DNA from: Dinochytrium kinnereticum
Taxonomy: Eukaryota > Chytridiomycota > Chytridiomycetes > Chytridiales > Chytridiaceae
DNA length: 45,165 bases
Direction of reading: 5' to 3'
Assembly: GCA_027604005.1 (NCBI GenBank)
Contig: JADGJT010000178.1
Location: 1-45,165 of the forward strand
Below, piece by piece: positions 1-10,000 of this stretch. Under the pieces are notes generated by a model. That model made no database searches. It was not told the DNA's origin and worked only from the letters and a program-made list of their open reading frames with translations. Made by a program: the position numbers and the translations under genes. Positions within the stretch are counted from its first letter, which is position 1, and the number at the start of each line of letters is the position of its first letter.

Positions 1-137
1 TCACCTCCTTCAATAAAAACCCTGTCGCGTGGAAAACGATCATAAAAAACCACTAGGGAAAAGAACTGAGGATTTTCGTCTAGGTTTCGGAAATAAGGAT
101 GAGCCGCAGGCCATGTGTAGTATGTAATACTTCACAG

Positions 138-250
138 CTTATTCAGGCTTGTTGAGAATGATCGGTGGGAAAAGGTAACAACTGGAAAGGAAATAGGGGG
201 GGGATGGGTACAAACTGGCTTATTCAGGCTCGTTGAGGATGGTTAGTGGG
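138..250. repeat. imperfect 32-bp direct repeat, 81 bp apart
   Basis: The stretch 138-169, beginning cttattcaggct, recurs at 219-250 with a few transitions. Both copies run on into a gttga...gtggg segment. No gene overlaps it convincingly. The rest of 1-660 holds only short overlapping ORFs and nothing else I can support. Confidence 0.6.
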
Positions 251-513
251 TGACCACAAGTGAAGAGTAAGCTGGAGAGAGGGAGACAAATTGATGTGGT
301 TATTGGTTTTACAGGGGAAAAGAAAACAGATTTGAATCAACCAATAAGATGGGGGTGCGCAGCCAAATTTTTTTTTCATAGTACAAAGGGGAGACTGTGA
401 GTCTAACAATTAAAACAGCGAAGAGAGGGTGGGTGGAGAAGGTAGTAAAACCGGCCACTCGAGCCATTGACGGTTGGGCCCCCAATGTGAAACTCGGGCC
501 TTCCTCTCAATAT

Positions 514-620
514 ATTTTGCCGGCTGTACCCGTATGGTTGCCGGACGGTTGCCGGCCTTACCAATACGTTTGCTTGCCCGCCGTACTCGTACGGTTGCTG
601 TATTGTTTACTACCATTACC
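514..620 (+). repeat. degenerate gtacggttgccg-type short tandem repeat
   Basis: The block is built of repeated units resembling tgtacccgtatggttgccgg, with variants cggttgccggcc and gtacggttgctg. A related block lies in inverted orientation at 2058-2112, so the two bracket the decaying gene at 670-2050. No transposase is visible between them. It could be a simple-sequence expansion or remnants of a terminal inverted repeat. Confidence 0.4.
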
Positions 621-669
621 GGGCATGGTTTTGCGTGGAAACAAATTTTATCTGAGTTGAGAAAAAGTA

Positions 670-2359
670 ATGTTCTGCCCAGCTTGCAACGACGACATAG
701 AATCCATCACTACCACTGGGATTCTGGAGGCTCACTTGCAGAGTCACCATCATCTTTGTTCTGAATTGGTGACCTGACTTAAGAGAGTGGAAAGTGAAGA
801 GGCATTGATGGGTAGTGTCATGGGTGCCGCTGGTGGCGTTTTGTTCAAACCACCTGCCGTGTTGTCCACGGCCGCTGGCCAAGGAACTGCGAAAGTCTGG
901 CAAAAAGAAGATCGAAAGCTGGAATATCACTGAAGTACACGGATCTTCATGAGTAAGTTCATTGTTGAAATATCATAGTAATTCTAACTTTATTAACCAT
1001 ATATAAAGTAGTTAAAGAAATTGGTTTATCCAAAAGTGAGACGGAGGCTTCAGATCTCATAGCAGTAGGTATCATTGTTGGTTTGTCTAATCATTTAGAA
1101 ATCGGCCTCTTCCAAGAGGAATGTGCAGTCAGCATTTAACCTCTTCAGAGACCAAGCTTTGAGAGCGAAAGTGGGAAACTTAATTGATGATGTAACACTT
1201 AGACAATTTCTTTTTAACAAATTACAGGCAATTGAACGATATGAGAGCGCGTTCAATCAGCAAGTCAGGCCACTGACTGATGATATGCGCGTTACTAACC
1301 CTAACCGTACAAGTTATTGATGACCATATACGCATTAATGGTCTGTTCAAACAGTAGCTTCCTAGAAAGGTTTAAGTCAAGCGTTCTCACACTGAGGCAT
1401 TTGGTGAAACCTCCGTTAAGCAAAAGTTTTAAGGCGAGCCTTGCTGATCTGCATCACCGACAGAATCAATTCAAGAACCAGTATCTGAAGAGACCTCTGA
1501 CGCAGTAGTCAAAACGCAGACCAAAGAAAGCACTGGCGGTAGATTTAAATGAGTTTGTTTTGGTTTTTAACATAACATTTTATGCAGAAAAGAAAAAGAT
1601 ATTGTTGAAAGTGTCACGATCAAAGCACCGCCCATGGATGTTAAGGACTTAAAGAACATTTTTTGGAGCACTGTGGCTGTATAAAATCTACTTACACCGT
1701 TTATTTTTATAAGGTATGCAAGAGGAAGAGAAATCGAGCACGTCAACAAAGAAATCAGGTGATTCTGAATAAATAATTTAGTTCCTTCCAAATTACCTAA
1801 GAACTCATTGCTATTTGTAAGGTCCATCAAAATCAAAAGAAGCTGTAAAAGAAGGTTCTAAGACAAAAGGTCCGCAGCCCCCAGAATTGGAGAAGGGAAG
1901 AGGAAACTTATTCTTTTTCTTTCCAAATAATTCTGATTACTCTATCTAAGGTGCATCGAAATCAAAAGAAGGAGTGGACGAAGGACCTTCTAAAAAACTT
2001 CAAGGGCCAAAAGAGATGGAGACTGAAAAAGGTAAGACATTTCTTTCACTTGGTAACCGTGCGGCAACTATACAGGTACGGTCGGCAACCGAGCGGGTAC
2101 AGCCAACAAACCATGCGGCATGTCTTCGAGACATCTCACATTAACATATATTTTTAGAAAAACAACCTCCAAAGAGAGGTAACGAAAGGGTTAAGTCTAC
2201 AGAGAAGACCGGAGAAAGTCTTCCCAAAACCATGCATAAAGGAAGGTAGAGGAGGCTCAAGCAAAAGAGGCTCTTCCGATTAGTGCCCAGATTGTTCGTA
2301 ACATTGGTGAGATGCGATTCAAGATTTTTGACATCCATCGACACCATAGGTCCAAATAG
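670..2359 (+). pseudogene. decaying multi-exon gene with N-terminal zinc-finger-like start
   Basis: The protein family is not recognised. A start at 670 gives MFCPACNDD followed by a spaced pair of histidines, a C2H2-like CxxC...H(x4)H arrangement. The same frame then continues through a TGA at about 772 and another at about 931 to a good donor at 953. Plausible later exons are 1012-1064 and 1099-1320 (helical, ending in TGA), then a charged region after 1450 with TAA and TGA in the best frame. Short Lys/Glu/Ser-rich exons follow at about 1822-1902 and 1951-2030, and a last stretch at about 2158-2359. Splice sites are mostly good, but several stops and one broken donor argue that the gene no longer works. 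Alternative: exons wrongly joined by me. Confidence 0.4.
1822..2030 (+). repeat. duplicated mini-exon (SKSKE repeat)
   Basis: Two consecutive exon-like segments of about 80 bp encode related peptides. One begins GPSKSKEAVKEG (from 1822) and the other GASKSKEGVDEG (from 1951). Each follows an acceptor ending taag. The second ends at a clean gtaag donor (2031), whereas the first reads ggaaac where a donor is expected. The pattern is a tandem exon duplication in which one copy has lost its donor. Confidence 0.4.
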
Positions 2360-2380
2360 AACACTTAGAAAAGCAGACAC

Positions 2381-3319
2381 TTAATATTCTGGGCAATCAA
2401 TCCACCTTTTATCTAGCCAGTCCCCGTACTCTTCAAATAACTCATCCCGAACGTCCTTAAGGTAATTTTCCTTCACCGCATTCAAGGTTAACAGCAGTGA
2501 CGTCTTTGGACTGGCCTCAGTGTAGACAATCTGCAATATCTTTTGAAGAACTTCTGGGATATCAGATGGGGAAAATGTCTTGGGGTGGATATGGTTGACA
2601 GACTCTGCGCAATTTCCAACTTTAATGGGATCGCGTCAAGCAAGCTCCTCTGCTTGAACAAGCATGACTTCACTGAGTAAAAGTTGGAATGCGTCCAGTT
2701 TTCTCTTGTGACGAGCTCTGTTCTAAACCAAAAAACAAAATAAACAAGATTCTCTCCACAAATTCAGCCTACCATTATTTCTTTTTGATGAAGATTAACC
2801 CAGTGGGTGTGCCAGGCTCCAAACTTGTCATTGATCTGCCGCAATATTATTGATACATAGCAACAAAAAAGAACTACTACTTACATCCAAATCTCTCAGG
2901 TCCTTCAAGCATTGTTTCATTCTTGCCTTTTTGTCATCATCTTTCATTTCTTGCCGGATTCCATTGGCAATAATCATTAACTCTTTTAGAATTGAAACCG
3001 CTTGCTGCTTTTAAGAGAAAGTCCAATTGGCGTATTTAGCAAGTTTCACTGCTGTGAACCTCCCCGCTTTCATTTGTTTTATCGCGTACTTCAGAAGATG
3101 TTTTGGAATTGCTGGCCTGTCACCTTCATCATCGGACAGGCTGATGGTGTGTTTGAACATAATTTTTTTGTCTGGAATGAAAGTTTTTAAGGTGATGTTT
3201 ATCCCCCACTCCCCCACTCGCCCTGGTGCACTCCCGCTCATAGGCATCACAAGAGGCATGTCATCGCATACCAGAATGAACAGAGGTTGTTTTATCACCT
3301 GAACCTTCGTGGGAATCAT
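2381..3319 (-). pseudogene. four-exon gene with one in-frame TGA, family unknown
   Basis: Exons 3319-3050, 3007-2885, 2835-2773 and 2722-2381 are separated by introns of 42-50 bp with GT-AG ends, and every junction is phase 0. Joined, they give 265 codons of charged, helical, protein-like sequence: IANGIRQEMKDDDKKAR in exon 2, WHTHWVNLHQKE in exon 3, and a C-terminus ending KRWIDCPEY. A single TGA at codon 181 (2638-2636) interrupts a frame that stays open for another 83 codons. A CGA-to-TGA transition would explain it. I found no domain I recognise. It converges on the decaying + strand gene, and the two 3' ends lie about 20 bp apart. Further 5' exons beyond 3319 are possible. Confidence 0.5.
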
Positions 3320-5100
3320 ACCAGAGAGCCGATACTGTGGCTCATACCCAACTTATTACTTTAGGGTTCAGCGAGATCTCCCCCGACGGTGTCCGAACCT
3401 GGGCGCACTCCGGATACACTCAAACACAATAAATAGTCATAAGGGTAAAGGGGTCAGCACAGCCAGAGGCTGGCTTGATCAGTGCATACGGACTAAATCA
3501 AGGACCTGGGTCTACGTAAATATATTCAACTTTTGCTAACTCTCTTTTTACACAAATATAAATGGAGGGTAAATGGGGTTCTCGGACATCCTACGGCATT
3601 GCGGAGATTACGCGCGAGGTAAGCATATGTCGCAGAGGGGAAAAACTATGAAAAACCTGTGTGAGGGAAAAGAATGAAAAGGCGGCGAGAACTGAGATGT
3701 CATCTAAGATATCCTTATATCAACAGAAAGATCTCTGTAGATAACCTGACCAGATACCCTCTGGGATAACCTTCCCTCAGCATCATACACGCCATGTATG
3801 GTGGCGCACAGGCCATGCTGCCAACCATCATGGCACTTGGCAACGCGTCATTGGCAACATTTCTGGGGAGCCGGACTGTCTTCATGAGGAGGACAGGAGC
3901 CATCACGAGTTTTCCCTTTTCTAGCTGTATATGCCAGTGACACAGAGAGGAAGACCAAAACAGAGCTTTGACAAAACCTCGGGACTTAATAATTTATTTT
4001 CATCACAACTATAGCTGTAAAATTGAAAAGGGATAGGTTGAAAGAAGCACAGGCATATATAAATACCAAAAGTGGTTTAATCATCTAGCATTCCAAAAAG
4101 GAGGGAGAAGATGAACTTGGAGCCAGTGCCATGTCTATGCCAGAATTCACATTTTTTTTAATAAATCATAAGTTTCTTATCAGTAAATCTTACATCAAAT
4201 AATTGTCACATAAGCCTCTTTTTTAACCTTTACTTTCAATACATTACAACCTGACCAATGTCATGACACATATTGAAGCTTTCCTGTGAAAAAAAATGAA
4301 GTAGTTGTATCTTGCACATCTCATGAAAATCCAAAATAACTGCTATTCAACACTGAAGTCTTCTCATCGGGACAGGAGCCGCAAGCTGGTGAGCTGTGCC
4401 CTCCTCTGGTGCTTCTAAAGGACAATTAGTTCAATAAAGAGAATCAAAAGATGAAAGAAAAATAGAAGTCCCTCTACAAAAACTAAAAGATGAAAAAAAA
4501 TTGATCTCCTATACTATACATCCCATATTTGACAAGAAATCTTTCAATATCTTAATTCCTTCCTGCTTTGATTTGGTTCGCTCCCATGCTTTGTTTAATT
4601 TATATGATGATGCCATCAGTTACTCATCCATTTAAGAAGTTAGTCAGTTATTTACAACTAGGTCATGTACATATTTAACTATTTCAAAAAATTATAGCAA
4701 AACATGGGCAACACCTCTTCATGCCAACAAAAATTGGCAATCATCTTAGAACATCCCTCTGAGAGATGTATGGAAACATTAATGAGGAATTTTATATTTA
4801 CTTTACAACCTTGTCACATAGGGAGCAAGCTTGGGCAGGAAGCATGGTAAATTAAAAAATTATTCTGCTTCAATGGCTGTTATTATGAACTGGTTGTCCT
4901 CAATCAAGATACTTAGCCATAGGGCACAATGGTGTTGGGTTGAATAACATTGTTGTTTTGGTTACCGCTTGGAGATGTCCATCATGACTCTACCTCATAT
5001 TCAGGCTCACCCAATTGATCTAGGGTCTTAGGTGCTGAGTAAGTGGGCTCAACGAAGTTGTGCGTTTTGGTAAGCGGAAATTTCTGAGTGGTACCACAGA
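3320..5100. other. AT-rich intergenic stretch, no supported gene
   Basis: Only short ORFs occur here. The least unlikely is a 63-codon minus-strand ORF at 3906-3715, rich in Met and hydrophobic residues, but it has no recognisable partner exons. 3900-4970 is strongly AT-rich and stop-dense on both strands. I see no RNA gene or repeat array in it. Confidence 0.5.
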
Positions 5101-5120
5101 TATAGGCCAGCTCGCTTGGT

Positions 5121-6257
5121 TTGAAATATTCAACAAGAAGCCTGCATGACAGCATGAGCAAGGAGTCCAGAGGGCTACCAACCGTGTCTGAGAAGCAGGG
5201 AAGCATGCCACGGGGTGCCCCCCTAGTCTTTAAGATGCCAGTGCCCCCTACCCCACTGCAGTTCGGTCGTAGGCGCTGGCCTGACATTCCGCACAGCCTA
5301 CCACCAACACCCATCCACTTACTGCCGTCCTTGTCATCAGTTTTGAGCTGCGCCACCGGCCCGTCGGAGGCTGAGCATGACGTCGGCAGGCCATCCGGGG
5401 CGCCACCTTTTCCCATGGCCACACGCGTCGGAGGGGGCCAGACAGGTCCCATTCCCGGGAGGGCGACTGGGGGCGAAATTTCCCCAAGCGAGCGTCGCTC
5501 TCCACCTCAGGTCGCAGAAGATGAAGCGGAAACTTTTCGCCCGACAACCCCCCAAGGCCTTCTGGATGGACCCGAGGCTCCTATGCCGATTCCCTTCATA
5601 CCTTATGGATCCCTGCTACGCCCCCGAGGTGAATTGGGCCGTCGGGGGGCACAGCATTGCCCGTCGTACCCGCCGTCAGCAGCGCACCAACTCCCACTCC
5701 CTCCAATCTCCTTTGGCACCTTGAGGTTTCCACGCCGCAGGTTGGAGCGTGGCCCACATATCCTTCTCGGTGTGAGCATCGACAAGTTTCTTCTGCCTCG
5801 ACCATTCACAGGACAGAGTCGAGGCCCAAACAACTTATGGTTTGCTCGAACCTTTCTTCAGTGGTCAGGCACGGCGCACGAACGGGACAATGTAGGAATG
5901 GGCCTCGGATGTCCACCGGCCGATGGATTGGAGGCGTTCAAGGGGTACTCTGGCATAGAGGTAATGGGTGGCTCCGCCGGCTCGGAAGCCTGGTCCCTTG
6001 AGGTTTCCGGGTCCTGTGCCTTACCCCCCATCAGGCCCAATACAACACTTGCTCTTGCTGAACCTCCAACAAGTTCTTTTTACTGCATTTCACCTTCAAC
6101 CCAACAAACCCTCTCAGCGAGTCTTAAAGCGAGCCCACCGCCTTTGCTTCCCATTCTAAGATTGGTTTCCCTTCACATTGGTTTCGCTTCGCATTCTCCT
6201 TTCTTCCTATCCAACTCTCTTAGTCCTTTGTCCTTCCTGCAATTCATGGGCCCATAA
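5121..6257 (+). CDS. long Pro/Ser/Arg-rich ORF in a GC-rich island, doubtful
   Basis: A single uninterrupted 378-codon ORF runs through DNA that is locally about 60-70% G+C, while the DNA just upstream is clearly AT-rich. The translation is low-complexity (Pro, Ser, Gly, Arg), with no domain, signal peptide or membrane segment I recognise. Open frames also exist on the opposite strand here (for example 5452-4982), as expected when GC-rich DNA lacks stops by chance. No introns are needed and no clear promoter or poly(A) context is visible. It may be a disordered protein gene, a transferred segment, or simply non-coding. Confidence 0.2.
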   Translation: MKYSTRSLHDSMSKESRGLPTVSEKQGSMPRGAPLVFKMPVPPTPLQFGRRRWPDIPHSLPPTPIHLLPSLSSVLSCATGPSEAEHDVGRPSGAPPFPMATRVGGGQTGPIPGRATGGEISPSERRSPPQVAEDEAETFRPTTPQGLLDGPEAPMPIPFIPYGSLLRPRGELGRRGAQHCPSYPPSAAHQLPLPPISFGTLRFPRRRLERGPHILLGVSIDKFLLPRPFTGQSRGPNNLWFARTFLQWSGTAHERDNVGMGLGCPPADGLEAFKGYSGIEVMGGSAGSEAWSLEVSGSCALPPIRPNTTLALAEPPTSSFYCISPSTQQTLSASLKASPPPLLPILRLVSLHIGFASHSPFFLSNSLSPLSFLQFMGP

Positions 6258-7021
6258 GCGGACTCGGCGGGCTCCTGCGATGGGTTGGGTGACGCCGGAG
6301 CCCAGGTGTGTGCGCCGGCCGCCGCCGTGTCAGGACATTTGACGTCTGGCGCGTGCAGCGCGGCGAGGTTGCAGCACCACCAGACGTGTGCGCGTGGCCG
6401 CTGCCGTTCGGGTTGCGCAGTCCGGCTGCAGCACCGTCTCAGTAACCTAATCACCATCAAGTCCACATACCTAGATCATGTGTAATTTTCATGAGGCCAC
6501 GAGAAAAAAATGATGTACTCGGTAGTTCAGGAGCAAAAGGCCATGGACCATGTCGTCAAGAGGCCACCAAATGTATGGACATTACCCTTTTCTTCGTGGA
6601 AATCAGGTCAGAACTCCATCATACCAACGCGATATTTCTTTCCAAAGGGACAACCTGAGGAGATTGAGGAGATCCATCCATCCATCACGTACTTGGTTGC
6701 AATAACTGCCGCACGCTTTGGAACAGCGATGTCCCCAGTGCCCACAATCTCCGATTCTTTCTACTCTCGTTTCTACTCTCCTGTCTCCTCAATATCGAAT
6801 GGTTGATACTCGCCCTCAGTTATTGGCGAAATCTCTGCAAATATTTCAATAACATTAATTAATTATTATCGGCAAATCAATACGTAAAATATTTGGGTGA
6901 ATATATTCAACCACAAGAAATCTTTGCCTAATAACACGACCAGGAGGCAGCAGCTCCAAGGCAAGTCAGTCAGTGCAAAGAGCTGAATGAACCAGAGGGT
7001 GTAGGCAGGCGCTAACGGTAG
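6258..7021. other. region upstream of the HECT gene, no supported gene
   Basis: The GC-rich island ends near 6480. Base composition then falls, and 6830-6930 is very AT-rich just before the HECT gene start. ORFs here (for example 6510-6806) are short and have no recognisable content. The final 100-150 bp are the likely core promoter and 5' UTR of the HECT gene. Confidence 0.4.
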
Positions 7022-10000
7022 ATGCATCGTCGGTCCAAACGTCGTGCTGCCGAAGTTGCCTCCGCATCCATCTCGGGAATCCTTAAGAAACGAAAAGCGT
7101 CGGTTGTGGCGAGTGGCGAGGAGATTGCTGAAGCCTCTTCATCGCATCAGCCTTCAATGCATACACAGAAGGGAGTTGGGGGTGGTTTGGGGATGTTTGG
7201 CGTTGGTGGTGGTGGTGGTGGTGGAAAGTTTGGAGAGATCCTTTCGCAGCTGAACCAAAAGGGTAATATTGGGGTACAGCTCATGGCATTGCAAGACTTG
7301 GCAGAACTTTTAAGTGTCGCTGCAGGTATTTTGCCGTCCTTCACTCCCTCATCTTTACCCTCTCCCCTCCCAGCTTTTTTCTTTCCTTTTTCTGGTTTTT
7401 TTGGGGGGGGGGCGGCGAATTCACATCAATAATGCATTTCATCCAGAGGACATGTTTATAAGCCATGGTGGTAGCCGTATGTCCGGCTTCAACAGTGACG
7501 AATTAATCAAGGCGCTTTCTGGTATCCTCGCTGCCAGCCCGTCTGCCGCATCTGATTTTGACGAGTTCGCCATGGACGACGACTTTGGAGGAGGTTTTGG
7601 TGGAGCAGCCCTCCTTCCCGATCTCATGCTTCTCTCATGCCGGTGCCTTCTCAATCTGATTGAAGCCAACCCATCGTGTTTGTCCAGTATCGTGGCGAAC
7701 GGATGCGTCGGTGTCCTGGTGTCAAAATTGATGGAGATTGAGTACATTGACCTTGCCGAGATTGTGCTCAGTGTCCTCGAGAAAGTGTCGGTGGAGTTTC
7801 CGGCTTCGATTGTGATTGAAAATGGGATGTTTGCTTGCTTGCAATTCCTGGACTTTTTCGGGTTACATGGCCAAAGGACTGCTGTCTCGATTGTTGCTAA
7901 CGCTTGCCGTGGTTTGCCGAACGTTGCTGGATTTTCTTCGGACGGGAGCCCAATGAGCGGTGGTATGTTTTGTTCCGAAACTTCTTTTCCCTTTTGAGGT
8001 CTACTGTGACTTACTTTGCAACGTTCTAATGTTATTACTTGTATTTAACTTTTTTTTTTTAATTATCAGGATCCGAGAAGGGCCGTCCATCCTTCCAGCA
8101 GGTGTTTACGATGGTTAAAGACATCATGCCAACCGTCGAACGTCTCCTTCAATACTCTGACCAGAGAGTTCTTGAACAAAATGTCAGGTGCCTTAGCCGC
8201 ATAATCGAGTGGTGCTGGCGTTCCGAATCCTCACTTGAGCAGCTTGTGACTCCATCCCTGATCGATGCGGTACTCGGTCTTATTCTCTCCACGAACGTGG
8301 CCGGCAGCACTACCGGAGCAAGTGCAGGAACTCCTGCTTCGGCTTCTGGCAATGCGCCAAGTGGTAATGCAGCAGGAGGGTTTTTGTTCTCGCACCTAGT
8401 CAGAATCCTGGCCGATATTGCAAAGGGGTCGGCAAAGTTAGGGTGTCTACTTTTGGTCGATAAGCATGCTGCTCAAGTTATTCTCGGAATCTTTACGGGT
8501 GGCTTCGGATCTCAAGTCGGGGATGCTGAGTCCATCACCACAGTTGTCACAAACGTCGTCGTGAACCGGCCTGCGGAACAGATTGTTGATGTTCTGACCT
8601 TCGCATATGAGCTCCTGCCTTCCCTCCCTAACGATCGGGTCTGGAACCTTCGAGTCGGTGACGCATCCACCATCTCCGACACGAGCCCTGTATCCCAAAA
8701 GCAAAGCCAGCGTCTTGTTCTACTCGCCCCTCACCGAGATGTGGTGACCGAGTACGCGCGAAAGCTCATTCCCGTTATTATCGACGTGTTTGGAAGCTCT
8801 GTTGTTCCCGCCGTTCGACGCCGTTGTGTCGAGTGCATCGCTAAGGCCATCTGGCACGCAGACGCTTTAGTCATCGTCCCCATCTTGAAAGGATCCGGAA
8901 CGTTTGGAAAGTTCATTGCAGAGTTAGTTCAGCTCTACGAGGTCGCTTTCTCGCTACCTACCGCTATTGCGGGGGCCAAAACAGAGGCTAGAGGAAGCGC
9001 CTCGGAAAGGGTTAGGAGGGAGGCCATGTTCTTTGTTACCGCTGGTGTTCAAATTGCGACGGTCGTTCTTGAGCGGTGTGGTGCTGGATCAAGGGACTGG
9101 TTGGGACGCGAAGGCGTTTTTAGTCTTATTGCTAAGCTCGTCGAGGCCGCTGAGGCCTTTTCTAAATGCCCCACCAATGTTGCTTCGACTGACGAATATG
9201 GGGACAAGCCTCCTCTTTCTCCAAAAAAGGCTGTTGCGCCAGCTGCCTCTGTTCCTGGGGCGTCTCTTGCGTTACCTTTGGATGGAGAGCCCCCTGCGAA
9301 GTTCGCAGAGATGCTTAAAGATTTAAAGAAGATAGTTCGAGAATGGTTGATACCTACAGGAAGGCAAATGCTGGAGAGCTTTGGGACTAGGGACGGAACG
9401 TCTTTCGCAGAAACCCCTGTTCTTGTTGAGCTTCGAAAGGCGGCGAGGATGCTGAGGGTTGAAGATGCCGATATTTCTGTTGCCGCGAATAGCAAAGTCG
9501 AGCAGAACGTCCACACGGATTCGATCCTTATGGATGTTTTGCACACCGTTGCCGAGCATTTCGCAGGAATTCGGGACAACGAGGGTGTAGGCGTGACGGG
9601 CTTCGAGTTACTCGAGAGTGGCATCATTGAAGGCTTGACATTCTATCTTTCTTCTCCAGCGTTTGGGGAGGTTATTGTGGGATCGTCAGAGCAGGCGGCG
9701 CCCAAGCACTCGACGCCCCTCCTAACCAGACTTCGGGCTTTCCTGCATGTATTTCTGAATGGACCCAGCCCTGATGCTCGGAATCTTTTTGTGCCAAGGG
9801 CATTTGCGAATGTTACTACTAGGCTCCAGGAGACGCTTTCAAGAGTCGAGCGGTTTGAGGTTGCTCAAGCCATCCCGTCGACCTTGCCGACAGCGTCCAA
9901 GGATTCCTTCCTTAGTTTCATGGGATCTCTTTTTGGTGGGGCGGGCGGTGCGTCAGCGATGCCTTCTTCCTTTGCCTCAGCCTCAGCTGCAAGTGCGGCT

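Noticed and set aside
1300..1312. ctaaccctaacc, resembling a telomeric repeat
   Set aside because: Only two partial units occur, inside an exon-like segment; there is no array.
670..3319. Reassignment of UGA as a sense codon
   Set aside because: The HECT ligase, the C2 protein and the ASH gene all end at TGA in the expected place, so the standard code applies.
3375..3425. Possible tRNA B-box-like sequence (gaacctgggc / ggttcgg)
   Set aside because: No cloverleaf arms or matching A box could be folded by eye around it.
5248..5547. Minus-strand ORFs within 4982-5833
   Set aside because: They overlap each other in different frames of GC-rich DNA, where stops are rare by chance, and show no recognisable protein features.
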